DNA of 64,000 nucleotides, taken from an uncultured Muribaculaceae bacterium (GTDB lineage: Bacteria > Bacteroidota > Bacteroidia > Bacteroidales > Muribaculaceae). The notes below the pieces were generated by a model. The model had not been told where the DNA came from. It made no database searches and saw only the letters and a program-made list of their open reading frames with translations. This document shows positions 18,636-27,071 of the stretch, piece by piece (positions within the stretch are counted from its first letter, which is position 1; every line of letters begins with the position of its first letter). The position numbers were made by a program, and so were the translations under genes. The stretch is taken from the NCBI GenBank assembly GCA_910583675.1, contig CAJTYH010000002.1:62001-126000 (forward strand), given 5' to 3'.

Positions 18636-19901
18636 ATGAGATGGATTTCGACTTTAATATTATCAACCATCATATATCCCTCCACCGTCACCGCGTCTGC
18701 TTCAGATGCCGGATCAGGGGAGGCATTGCGACGTGCAACCGTTACGACCGTCTACGACAGCATTCCCTCCCCAAATCGAATCTTCCATGACACAACTCCT
18801 GTCATTGCGGAAAGCATAGAGAACACCGAGATAGAAACTCCACGTAAGATGAATATTGTGGAGAAAGTAATCAATTATTTCGATAAGGCAAACAAACCGA
18901 AGGCAAACAAACGCTTCGACTTCACAATAGTCGGAGGCCCCAGCTACAATGCCTCGACAAGTTTCCAGCTCGCTGTAATGGGAGCGGCATTGTACCATTC
19001 ACGCATGGACACGCTAACCCCGGTCTCCAATGCGTCACTATTCGTACAGGGTTCTTTGACCGGCTTTTATCGCGTAGGGCTTTCCGGTGACCATTATGGT
19101 CCCGAAGACAGATACCGCATGCATTATTGCGCGGATTTCGCCCATTTCCCGTTGAAATTCTGGGGGATTGGATACAAGACCGAATCACAGGATGCAAACG
19201 AGACCAAATATACCGAACTGCGATCAGCCTTCTGGTGCGACTTCCAATGGAAGCTGGCCGACAACCTATATCTCGGCCCCTCCGTCAATTTCCATTATGC
19301 GAAAGCTACCAAGGTGATCCGTCCTGAATTATGGAACGGTCAGGATCTGCGTGTCTTCGATTACGGCCTCGGCCTTGGGTTCATATTCTCGTTTGACACC
19401 CGGGATGTATCCACAAACGCATCAAGCGGCATCAACCTTAACCTGAAACAGTATTTCTATCCAGGATTCCTCAAAAACAGGTATGCCTTCTCATCTACCG
19501 AATTCACATTCGGCATCTACAGGCAATTATGGAAATCCGGCGTGATAGCGGCGCAGCTACACTGTATGGCCACCTATGGCGACACCCCATGGAGCATGCT
19601 GCCAACTGTGGACGCATCCAAAGGCATACGAGGCTATTTCGAGGGAAGATATCGCGACAAGAACGAGAGCGATATCGTCGTGGAACTCAGACAACATATC
19701 TGGAAACGTTTCGGAGCAGTAGTCTGGGGAGGTGTCGGATCCGTCTTCCGTCACTTCAACGACATCAGGCTCAACACCCTCTTGCCAAGCTACGGGATAG
19801 GCGTGAGATGGGAATTCAAGAAAAAAGTAAACGTGCGGGTGGACTACGGCATCGGAAAAAGATCATCTTCCATAAGCCTCGGATTATACGAAACATTCTA
19901 A
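18636..19901 (+). CDS. outer-membrane barrel protein of the D15/BamA C-terminal type
   Basis: A 421-residue predicted outer-membrane protein. It has a signal peptide (to about residue 20), a low-complexity linker (about 20-90), then a region of alternating beta strands to the end (FDFTIVGGPSYNASTSFQLAVMG; SSGINLNLKQYFYPGF; final SISLGLYETF ending in Phe). The pattern fits the Omp85/D15 16-strand barrel. POTRA repeats are not evident, so this looks like a barrel-only member. The start was set at ATG 18636 because a signal peptide begins there; the 13 codons upstream add only polar residues. The specific role is unknown. Confidence 0.75.
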   Translation: MRWISTLILSTIIYPSTVTASASDAGSGEALRRATVTTVYDSIPSPNRIFHDTTPVIAESIENTEIETPRKMNIVEKVINYFDKANKPKANKRFDFTIVGGPSYNASTSFQLAVMGAALYHSRMDTLTPVSNASLFVQGSLTGFYRVGLSGDHYGPEDRYRMHYCADFAHFPLKFWGIGYKTESQDANETKYTELRSAFWCDFQWKLADNLYLGPSVNFHYAKATKVIRPELWNGQDLRVFDYGLGLGFIFSFDTRDVSTNASSGINLNLKQYFYPGFLKNRYAFSSTEFTFGIYRQLWKSGVIAAQLHCMATYGDTPWSMLPTVDASKGIRGYFEGRYRDKNESDIVVELRQHIWKRFGAVVWGGVGSVFRHFNDIRLNTLLPSYGIGVRWEFKKKVNVRVDYGIGKRSSSISLGLYETF

Positions 19902-19919
19902 TCGCACGAGGTGTTAAAT

Positions 19920-19960
19920 AAGTAGCTCTGTCATCCTATTGCCAGAGCTACTTGTCTTTT
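19920..19960 (+). terminator. intrinsic terminator after the D15-like gene
   Basis: An 11-bp perfect stem (AAGTAGCTCTG with its complement) and a 12-nt loop are followed by a T-rich tract (GTCTTTT). Confidence 0.85.
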
Positions 19961-20009
19961 AGGATAGTACAATTTGCATATCTGAACATGAGGGATAATC
20001 AACCAGACG

Positions 20010-21707
20010 ATGAAACCTATACGTGAAATAATATATTCAATCATTTCAGCTTCCAGATGCCTGGCATTATGGATCGTATTGGTGCTGCTGATACCTAATG
20101 TCGTCCTTGATTGTACCGAAAATTCAACGGCCGTATGGAAAATTGCCAACCTGGCCATTCCTTCTGGAATATATCTTTTGATACTCACATCAAGCAGACG
20201 TACCGGATGGATGGCAATAACGCTTCTTCCCGCCATGGTGTTGTCTGCATTTCAAATAGTGCTGCTGTATCTCTACGGCGAATCCGTGATAGCAGTAGAC
20301 ATGTATCTTAACGTCGCGACAACAAACATGTCTGAAGCGTCTGAACTTTTGGAAAACCTTACCCCCGCAATAATCATAGTAATCGCACTTTACCTCCCTT
20401 CTCTTGCCTGGGGCATCTATGCCATAATAAGGAAAATCAATATGCCGGCTCCTGCACGCAAGGAATTGGCCATCTGGGGAGCGTCTCTTACGTTATTCGG
20501 GATCGGACTGGGAACGGTAGGACTTGCAACCGAAGAAAAGGGAAGCTTCTACCGAGACATATTCCCTGTCAATGCCATTGCAAATCTGTTCGAAGCCGTC
20601 AATCGAGCAAGACAGATCGCAGACTACCCTCATACCTCCACACAATTCAGCTACGAGGCCAGGTCGCTGCGCAATTCATCTGAGCGGGAGATATATGTCT
20701 ACGTAATCGGCGAGACTTCCAGAGCCCAAAACTGGCAGTTATATGGCTACCATCGCCCAACCAATCCACGGTTGTCGCAAGAGAAAAACCTCGTGTTCTT
20801 TGACCGGGCGCTCTCGGAGTCGAACACCACACACAAGAGCGTACCGATGCTTATGAGTTGCCTTTCTGCCGAAACTTTCAACTCCATAAACAACATAAAG
20901 AGCATACTCAGCGCGATGAAAGAAGCAGGCTTCTACACCCGATTCTTTTCAAATCAGGCTCCGAACAGATCCTATACGGAATACTTCGGAAACGAGGCCG
21001 ACGATACCCGTTACACTGAGACCGACACAGATGTGCATCCCTACGACAACACGCTCATAGGGATGGTGCATCAGGCCGTGGGCGATACAGTGCATCGAAA
21101 ACAATTCATAGTGTTACACACCTACGGATCGCATTTCAGATACCGCGACCGGTACCCGCAACAATTCTCATACTTCAAGCCCGACAATCCCTCCGAGGCC
21201 TCGGCCGGGAATCGCGAAGAACTTGTCAACTCCTATGATAACTCAATCAGGTTTACAGACCATGTGATTGCTTCCATAATCGGTGAACTCAAAGTCGCCG
21301 GTTGCCCGACTGCGCTTCTCTATAGTTCCGATCATGGGGAAGACATCTATGACGATGCAAGAAAACGTTTTTTACACGCCTCCCCCACTCCTACGTACTA
21401 TCAGCTGCACGTAGCCATGCTCGCATGGTTATCAGACGACTTCTGCAATGCACATCCGGAGATGATGCATAATCTGCAAGACAACCGCCACAGGCGCGTG
21501 TCTACGCAGAAAAGCATGTTCAATACCGCCATGGACATTTTTGGGATAGAAACACCACATGCCGACAGAAGCAAATCACTGGCCAGTGCCGCATATACCG
21601 CAGCACCGGCAGTCTATCTTACAGACCTGAACGAGGCTGTCCCGGTAAAAGAAAGCGGCATAAAATCAACCGACATACAGCATCTTGTCTCATTATCCGG
21701 ATTTTGA
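20010..21707 (+). CDS. phosphoethanolamine transferase, EptA/sulfatase family
   Basis: A 565-residue inner-membrane enzyme. Four or five N-terminal helices (residues 10-165) precede a periplasmic alkaline-phosphatase-fold domain. Motifs are VIGETSRAQNWQLYGYHRPTNP (metal ligand Glu), the nucleophile region SESNTTHKSVPMLMSC (Thr), and SSDHGEDIYDD near the end (metal ligands Asp, His). Relatives add phosphoethanolamine to lipid A or core sugars and can lower sensitivity to cationic peptides. The exact acceptor is unknown. It stands between two terminated units. Confidence 0.88.
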   Translation: MKPIREIIYSIISASRCLALWIVLVLLIPNVVLDCTENSTAVWKIANLAIPSGIYLLILTSSRRTGWMAITLLPAMVLSAFQIVLLYLYGESVIAVDMYLNVATTNMSEASELLENLTPAIIIVIALYLPSLAWGIYAIIRKINMPAPARKELAIWGASLTLFGIGLGTVGLATEEKGSFYRDIFPVNAIANLFEAVNRARQIADYPHTSTQFSYEARSLRNSSEREIYVYVIGETSRAQNWQLYGYHRPTNPRLSQEKNLVFFDRALSESNTTHKSVPMLMSCLSAETFNSINNIKSILSAMKEAGFYTRFFSNQAPNRSYTEYFGNEADDTRYTETDTDVHPYDNTLIGMVHQAVGDTVHRKQFIVLHTYGSHFRYRDRYPQQFSYFKPDNPSEASAGNREELVNSYDNSIRFTDHVIASIIGELKVAGCPTALLYSSDHGEDIYDDARKRFLHASPTPTYYQLHVAMLAWLSDDFCNAHPEMMHNLQDNRHRRVSTQKSMFNTAMDIFGIETPHADRSKSLASAAYTAAPAVYLTDLNEAVPVKESGIKSTDIQHLVSLSGF

Positions 21708-21865
21708 GGCGCGATATGCATTTTGGCAAACCACGACCAAAATAGCGCCATCCAAAGTTTTCCATTTTTAAACATAAAACACCTGTCAATCAGCAATATA
21801 GCAAATTTTAACACACCAAAAGTTTTCAAAAACGAAAATTTACTATTATTTGTTTGTTTGAAATA

Positions 21866-21896
21866 TTGCAAGGACATTTGAGTTTTACTACCTTTG
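21866..21896 (+). promoter_or_regulatory. predicted nrdD promoter
   Basis: TTG (21866-21868), a 20-bp spacer, then TACCTTTG (21889-21896). Predicted start near 21903 gives a leader of roughly 90 nt. The A/T-rich stretch 21708-21865 upstream contains no gene that I can support. Confidence 0.7.
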
Positions 21897-21993
21897 CACA
21901 CGGCTGACGACAATGAAATCACAGGACTAATCTCCACCGTTTCCCGCACATCGATCCAGCCCTATTTATTACCCTTATACACCAAAAACAACG

Positions 21994-24201
21994 ATGATAC
22001 AGACCGTATTGAAGCGCGATGGTCGCGTGGTTGGCTACAACGAAGAGAAAATCAAGGCAGCCATACGCAAGGCCATGCTCCAGACACCCCTTGGAGAAGA
22101 CGAGGCACTGATCCAGAAGATTACCGACCGAATCGGGATTACCGGCCAGGAGCAGATGAGCGTGGAGCAGATTCAGGATCGCGTGGAAATGGAGCTGATG
22201 AAGTCCCCTCGCAAGGAAGTCGCCAAGCGATATATAGCCTACCGCGACCAACGCAGCATAGCACGCCGGGCAAAGACACGCGAGATGTTCCTTGAAATCA
22301 TTGAAGCCAAAAACAATGACATAACCCGCGAAAATGCGAACATGAACACCGATTCCCCGGCGGGAATGATGATGAAATTCGCATCGGAAACCACAAAACC
22401 CTTTGTGGACGATTACCTTTTAAGCCAGGAAGCAAGGGATGCAGTGCGCAACGGCTACCTGCATATACACGACAAGGACTACTATCCCACAAAGAGCCTC
22501 ACATGCGTGCAGCATCCACTTGACAATATATTGCGACACGGCTTCGTTGCAGGGCATGGCGAATCAAGGCCGGCCAAGCGCATAGAGACTGCAAGCGTCA
22601 TAGCATGCATCTCACTCGAAACCGCCCAGAATGAGATGCATGGAGGACAGGCTATACCAGCATTCGACTTTTACCTAGCGCCATTCGTGCGCTCCTCGTT
22701 CATAGAAGAGGTGAAGAAGATAGAAGAGATTTCGGGTGAAGACTTGTCAAGGCTTTACAACAAGGATATCAAAGACTTCGAGAAGATGCCCCTTGAGGGC
22801 TTGAACGGAGATGAACGCAAGTTGCAGCACGCTATAAACTGCACTGTAAGCCGCGTCCATCAAGCAATGGAAGCATTCATCCATAACATGAACACCATCC
22901 ATTCGCGCGGCGGCAACCAAGTGGTATTCAGCTCCATAAATTACGGCACAGACACTTCCGCCGAAGGACGGTGCGTAGTACGAGAACTCCTCAATTCCAC
23001 ATATGAAGGTGTAGGCAACGGAGCTACTGCCATTTTCCCCATACAGATCTGGAAGAAAAAGAAAGGCGTAAACTATCTACCCGAAGATCCGAATTACGAC
23101 CTTTACCGACTGGCTTGCAAAGTAACCGCACGCCGTTTCTTCCCTAATTTCGTAAACCTTGACGCGACATTCAACCATCATGAGAAATGGAATGCCGAGG
23201 ATCCGGAAAGATACAAATATGAGGTGGCGACCATGGGATGCCGTACACGTGTCTTTGAAAACAGATATGGCGAAAAGACATCAATAGGTAGAGGCAACAT
23301 AAGTTTTTCGACCGTCAACATCGTGCGCATAGCCATCGAATGCATGAACATAAAAGACCGCGAGGAACGCATCAGTAAATTCTTCAACCGCCTTGACGAG
23401 GTGCTTGACATAACAGCCCGACAGCTCTGCGACAGGTTCGACTTTCAGAAGACGGCTCTTGTCAAGCAATTTCCTCTGCTTATGTCGCGTCTGTGGAACG
23501 GCTCAGAGAACCTCAAGCCGGATCAGACCATTGAGAGCGTAATCAATCAAGGGACACTCGGCATCGGATTCATCGGACTTGCAGAATGTCTGGTAGCGCT
23601 CATCGGGAAACATCATGGAGAGTCAGACGAAGCTCAGGAACTCGGTCTTCGCATAGTAAGCCATATGCGCTCACGCGTAAACGAGTATTCCGAACGCTAC
23701 CAGCACAACTTCTCAGTGCTTGCCACTCCGGCAGAAGGTCTGTCGGGAAAATTCACAGCAAGAGACCGCAAGAGCTTCGGAGAAATACCCGGAGTCACAG
23801 ACCGGATATATTATACCAACTCCAACCATGTGCCGGTATATTACCATTGCTCCCCACGCCACAAGGCCAAAATTGAAGGCCCATACCATAAGCTAACCGG
23901 CGGCGGCCACATATTCTATGTTGAAATAGACGGAGACGCCACACACAATCCCCAGGCCATAGCCGACATAGTGGATCTCATGGATACCCACAACATCGGA
24001 TATTGCTCCGTAAACCACAACCGCAACCGATGCATGCACTGTGGATACGAAGATGCACAGGACAACCTTGAAACCTGTCCTAAATGCGGAAGCCGCGAAA
24101 TAGACAAACTGCAACGCATCACAGGATACCTCGTGGGCACTACCGACCGCTGGAACAAAGCAAAACTCGCAGAACTCTCAGACCGTGTGATCCACAAATG
24201 A
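21994..24201 (+). CDS. nrdD: anaerobic ribonucleoside-triphosphate reductase
   Basis: A 735-residue class III reductase that makes dNTPs without oxygen. An N-terminal ATP-cone (residues 1-95, beginning VLKRDGRVVGYNEEKI) gives allosteric control. The large barrel domain follows. Near the end are a zinc site (CMHCG and CPKCG) and the glycyl-radical loop RITGYLVG, with the radical Gly near 711. The activase gene nrdG starts 10 bp downstream. The pair indicates strictly or mainly anaerobic growth. Confidence 0.97.
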   Translation: MIQTVLKRDGRVVGYNEEKIKAAIRKAMLQTPLGEDEALIQKITDRIGITGQEQMSVEQIQDRVEMELMKSPRKEVAKRYIAYRDQRSIARRAKTREMFLEIIEAKNNDITRENANMNTDSPAGMMMKFASETTKPFVDDYLLSQEARDAVRNGYLHIHDKDYYPTKSLTCVQHPLDNILRHGFVAGHGESRPAKRIETASVIACISLETAQNEMHGGQAIPAFDFYLAPFVRSSFIEEVKKIEEISGEDLSRLYNKDIKDFEKMPLEGLNGDERKLQHAINCTVSRVHQAMEAFIHNMNTIHSRGGNQVVFSSINYGTDTSAEGRCVVRELLNSTYEGVGNGATAIFPIQIWKKKKGVNYLPEDPNYDLYRLACKVTARRFFPNFVNLDATFNHHEKWNAEDPERYKYEVATMGCRTRVFENRYGEKTSIGRGNISFSTVNIVRIAIECMNIKDREERISKFFNRLDEVLDITARQLCDRFDFQKTALVKQFPLLMSRLWNGSENLKPDQTIESVINQGTLGIGFIGLAECLVALIGKHHGESDEAQELGLRIVSHMRSRVNEYSERYQHNFSVLATPAEGLSGKFTARDRKSFGEIPGVTDRIYYTNSNHVPVYYHCSPRHKAKIEGPYHKLTGGGHIFYVEIDGDATHNPQAIADIVDLMDTHNIGYCSVNHNRNRCMHCGYEDAQDNLETCPKCGSREIDKLQRITGYLVGTTDRWNKAKLAELSDRVIHK

Positions 24202-24211
24202 CAGGAACGCA

Positions 24212-24697
24212 ATGCTTAGAGTGCTTGACATAATTCCTGGAACAGCCGTAGACGGCCCGGGTCTACGCACCGCCATATATTTTTCAGGCTGCCCTCACCA
24301 TTGCGAAGGTTGCCATAATCCGCAATCATGGGATTTTGGGGCCGGAACGGCTATGAACATTGAAGAAATAATGGCAGCCGTGGAGGAAAACGGCTTCAAT
24401 GTGACATTCACGGGGGGTGATCCCATGGCTAATGCATCCGGTTTGTTTCCCTTGGCAAAAGAATTGAAAGCCAGTGGATACAATATTTGGTGCTATACCG
24501 GATATACGTTCGAGCAATTAATCAAGATGCCGGAGTGCAGGCAGCTGCTTGATCTGATAGACGTAATAGTGGACGGCACGTTTGTGAGTTCGCAACGCGA
24601 CCCATCGCTCAGGTTCAGAGGCTCATCTAACCAGAGGCTTATCAATGTGCCACGATCCCTGAACGGAGATTTGACATTGTGGAGCGACAACGAATAA
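24212..24697 (+). CDS. nrdG: anaerobic ribonucleotide reductase activating protein (radical SAM)
   Basis: A 161-residue radical SAM activase that installs the glycyl radical on NrdD. The 4Fe-4S motif is CPHHCEGC (CX3CX2C) near residue 27, followed by HNPQSWDF. The FTGGDPMA region contacts SAM. Length is typical. It forms a two-gene operon with nrdD. Confidence 0.96.
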   Translation: MLRVLDIIPGTAVDGPGLRTAIYFSGCPHHCEGCHNPQSWDFGAGTAMNIEEIMAAVEENGFNVTFTGGDPMANASGLFPLAKELKASGYNIWCYTGYTFEQLIKMPECRQLLDLIDVIVDGTFVSSQRDPSLRFRGSSNQRLINVPRSLNGDLTLWSDNE

Positions 24698-24773
24698 AAG
24701 CCCTATGCGACTTAGCGAAGCTATCCCGAAAAATCATTTTTTGAAATCAACAAGATGATTTTCAATCAGGAGG

Positions 24774-24804
24774 TTGCATAATTCAGAAAAAACAGTTAAA
24801 TTTG
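24774..24804 (+). promoter_or_regulatory. predicted rpmH promoter
   Basis: TTG (24774-24776), 20 bp, TAAATTTG (24797-24804). It lies directly upstream of rpmH with about 37 nt of leader. Confidence 0.75.
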
Positions 24805-24847
24805 CACTCCGAATTGTGAATAAGAAAAACAAAAACATCATAAAGCA

Positions 24848-25003
24848 ATGAAAAGAACTTTCCAACCTTCTAACAGAAAGAGAGTTAACAAGCACGGTTT
24901 CCGTGAAAGAATGTCTACTAAAGATGGCCGCAAGGTTCTGGCTCGTCGTCGTGCCAAAGGTCGTCTTCGTCTGACTGTTTCCAGCTCGATTGCAAGCAAG
25001 TAA
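24848..25003 (+). CDS. rpmH: 50S ribosomal protein L34
   Basis: A 51-codon gene for the very basic large-subunit protein L34. The protein begins [18 protein letters not shown] and continues with [19 protein letters not shown], the conserved core. It stands alone with its own promoter and terminator; the rnpA gene often next to it elsewhere is not seen. Confidence 0.97.
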   Translation: MKRTFQPSNRKRVNKHGFRERMSTKDGRKVLARRRAKGRLRLTVSSSIASK

Positions 25004-25042
25004 TTGCTTTACGATTCCTTTCACGGGATCTTGACAAAAAGA

Positions 25043-25083
25043 CAGCGTCTTCGGATTGCGATATCCGAAGACGCTGCCTTTTT
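25043..25083 (+). terminator. intrinsic terminator after rpmH
   Basis: A 14-bp perfect stem (CAGCGTCTTCGGAT with its complement) and a 6-nt loop are followed by CCTTTTT. Confidence 0.9.
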
Positions 25084-25181
25084 ATCAAAGTACCGATTGA
25101 CCCTGTCAAAAAGGCTGTTTGCCTATAAACCCTTCATAGACGCACGTTGTTATATTTATACGAACAAAAAATATAATTATC

Positions 25182-25775
25182 ATGAGTGCGACAAAATCAC
25201 AGAAAAAAAGCATCAAAGGGACTCAAACCGAGAAAAATCTTGTAACAGCATATATCGCCGAATCAGGCGCATATTCACGTTATACATATTATGCACAAAA
25301 GGCCGACAAGGAAGAGTACTTCCCTATCGGACAAGTATTCCGGGAAACAGCAGACAACGAACTCCACCACGGCAAAGTATTCTTCAAGCTGCTTGAAGGA
25401 GGGCAAGTGTCAGTCACCACCGAAGTGGATGCCGGAATCATAGGCACCACTGCAGAAAACCTTGCTACAGCAGCCCATGAGGAGATGGTTGAAGGGGTAC
25501 AACTCTATACGGCTGCGGCAAAAGTTGCCGATGAAGAAGGATTCCCGGAAATTGCAGAACATTTCCGCGCCATAGCCGAAGTAGAGGAACGTCACCGCAA
25601 ACGTTTCGAGGCATACCTGAAACAGGTAAAGGACGGAACCGTCTGGAAACGTGAGAAACCTATCAAGTGGGAATGTCTTGTATGCGGATACGTCTTCGAA
25701 GGTACAGAACCTCCAAAAGAATGCCCGGCATGCGACCACCCATATCAGCACTACATGGCACTTGACATGGATTGA
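25182..25775 (+). CDS. rbr: rubrerythrin
   Basis: A 197-residue non-haem iron protein that reduces peroxide in anaerobes. The N-terminal four-helix diiron domain has the ligand motifs ESGAYSRYTYYA, ETADNELHHGKVFF, HEEMVEG and EVEERHRKRFE. The C-terminal rubredoxin domain has the Fe(Cys)4 pairs CLVCG and CPACDHPYQHY. It is single-gene, bounded by a terminator on each side. Confidence 0.96.
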   Translation: MSATKSQKKSIKGTQTEKNLVTAYIAESGAYSRYTYYAQKADKEEYFPIGQVFRETADNELHHGKVFFKLLEGGQVSVTTEVDAGIIGTTAENLATAAHEEMVEGVQLYTAAAKVADEEGFPEIAEHFRAIAEVEERHRKRFEAYLKQVKDGTVWKREKPIKWECLVCGYVFEGTEPPKECPACDHPYQHYMALDMD

Positions 25776-25797
25776 TCATCTGCCTTAGCCATACCAT

Positions 25798-25842
25798 CGC
25801 GCATATGTCCACCCGCTTATTGAGCGCCCCGACATATGCGCG
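25798..25842 (+). terminator. terminator palindrome after rubrerythrin
   Basis: Perfect 12-bp arms CGCGCATATGTC / GACATATGCGCG flank a 21-nt spacer. The right arm touches the -33 TTTG of the pyrK promoter, so the structure may also affect pyrK. Confidence 0.7.
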
Positions 25843-25843
25843 A

Positions 25844-25875
25844 TTTGTATATGGCAAAATTAATGCCTAATTTTG
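25844..25875 (+). promoter_or_regulatory. predicted pyrK promoter
   Basis: TTTG (25844-25847), a 20-bp spacer and TAATTTTG (25868-25875) make an almost ideal Bacteroidetes promoter. Predicted start near 25881 leaves a leader of only about 16 nt before the ATG at 25897. Confidence 0.8.
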
Positions 25876-25896
25876 CGTAAATAAAATTATAACCCC

Positions 25897-26706
25897 ATGC
25901 GCAAAACTGCATTAGATATGACAGTGGCAGAAAACCGCCGCCTCACGTCAAACTATTCACTTCTGGTTCTGCAAACGAAGTGTGCCCCTACCAATCAAGA
26001 GAACACGTTTCAGTTTATTGACATACAGCCTGGTCAATTCGTGCAAGTGCGCATTGACCAAAGCAAGACCACATTTCTCAGGCGTCCTATTTCCGTAAAT
26101 TTTGTTTGTCCTGAAAGGCAAGAACTGCATCTTCTGGTACGCCTTGCCGGAAAAGGGACTGAGGCATTATGCAATCTAAAAGCCGGCGATGACCTCAACA
26201 TAATCCTCCCACTCGGAAACGGATTCTCGCTGCCCACAGAAGATCAAGTGCGTCAGGGATTCAACCCACTCCTTGTCGGCGGAGGAGTAGGAGTCGCGCC
26301 CCTTCTTTATCTTGGGAAATGCCTGCTTGACATGGGAGTCAAGCCATCTTTTCTTTTAGCGGCGAAAAGCGAAAAGGATTTATTGCTAATCGAGCGTTTC
26401 AGGGAGTTCGGCGAGGTATATATCTCTACCGACGACGGTTCGGCAGGAGTGCCAGGCCTTGTTACTGCCAATCCGGTGTTGCAGCAAGATTGGAGCAGTA
26501 TCTATTGTTGCGGCCCTATGCCCATGATGAAAGCCGTGGCCAGGATTGCCAAGGCAAATTCCATCCAATGCGAAGTGTCCCTCGAAAACACAATGGCATG
26601 CGGACTTGGGGCTTGTCTATGCTGCGTGGAAGACACCGTTGAAGGCCATGTATGCGTATGCACTGACGGCCCGGTATTCAACACAGACATGCTCAAATGG
26701 GAATAA
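25897..26706 (+). CDS. pyrK: dihydroorotate dehydrogenase electron-transfer subunit
   Basis: A 269-residue iron-sulfur flavoprotein subunit that passes electrons from dihydroorotate oxidation to NAD+. The FAD-binding domain has LRRPISVNF (about 49-57). The NAD domain has LLVGGGVGVAPLLYLGK and YCCGPMPMMKAV. The C-terminal 2Fe-2S site is CGLGACLCC followed by a fourth Cys in HVCVC. In many genomes pyrD for the catalytic subunit lies immediately downstream, but here a convergent gene follows, so pyrD must be elsewhere. Confidence 0.9.
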   Translation: MRKTALDMTVAENRRLTSNYSLLVLQTKCAPTNQENTFQFIDIQPGQFVQVRIDQSKTTFLRRPISVNFVCPERQELHLLVRLAGKGTEALCNLKAGDDLNIILPLGNGFSLPTEDQVRQGFNPLLVGGGVGVAPLLYLGKCLLDMGVKPSFLLAAKSEKDLLLIERFREFGEVYISTDDGSAGVPGLVTANPVLQQDWSSIYCCGPMPMMKAVARIAKANSIQCEVSLENTMACGLGACLCCVEDTVEGHVCVCTDGPVFNTDMLKWE

Positions 26707-26726
26707 TAAAATACAGTTGGCAACAA

Positions 26727-27071
26727 TCAAGCCTGTAACTTTACAAGAATAATATCAACGCTTGCATCTCCTACGGATGCAAGCGCTTTTTCTGATACAA
26801 GTTCAAAGGCGATACTGGATGGATTCATATCTCGAACACGAGACATGACGAAGCGGAGAATGGCAAATGGATCTTCGGAATGCTCCATTTGGCGACGCAT
26901 GCACACGACTATGCCATCAACGAAAACCGTATTGGCGGTCTCCAAATCAAAGTCTGTGACACTCAAAGTATCACCCGATTGATCTATAAGCGCGAGTTTT
27001 CTGATGCCACCGTCATATACAACCGTTCGTGCCAACACCCTTTGGTCGCTTATTGTTACAAACTTATTCAT
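26727..27071 (-). CDS. small conserved-looking protein of unknown function
   Basis: A 114-residue soluble protein with no signal peptide. It begins MNKFVTISDQRVLARTVVYDGG and appears alpha/beta. I do not recognise a family. Its ATG overlaps the end of the DUF4296 gene by 8 nt, which suggests translational coupling. The frame is open further upstream, but that part is the DUF4296 coding region in another frame. It is last in the ileS-DksA-lspA-DUF4296 block. A plus-strand terminator for pyrK lies inside its 3' coding part. Confidence 0.7.
   Translation of the reverse strand: MNKFVTISDQRVLARTVVYDGGIRKLALIDQSGDTLSVTDFDLETANTVFVDGIVVCMRRQMEHSEDPFAILRFVMSRVRDMNPSSIAFELVSEKALASVGDASVDIILVKLQA
26759..26791 (+). 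terminator. pyrK terminator, inside the convergent gene
   Basis: Arms CGCTTGCATC and GATGCAAGCG around a 7-nt loop are followed by CTTTTTC. This is a good plus-strand terminator for pyrK, although it lies within the last codons of the minus-strand small gene. Confidence 0.8.
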
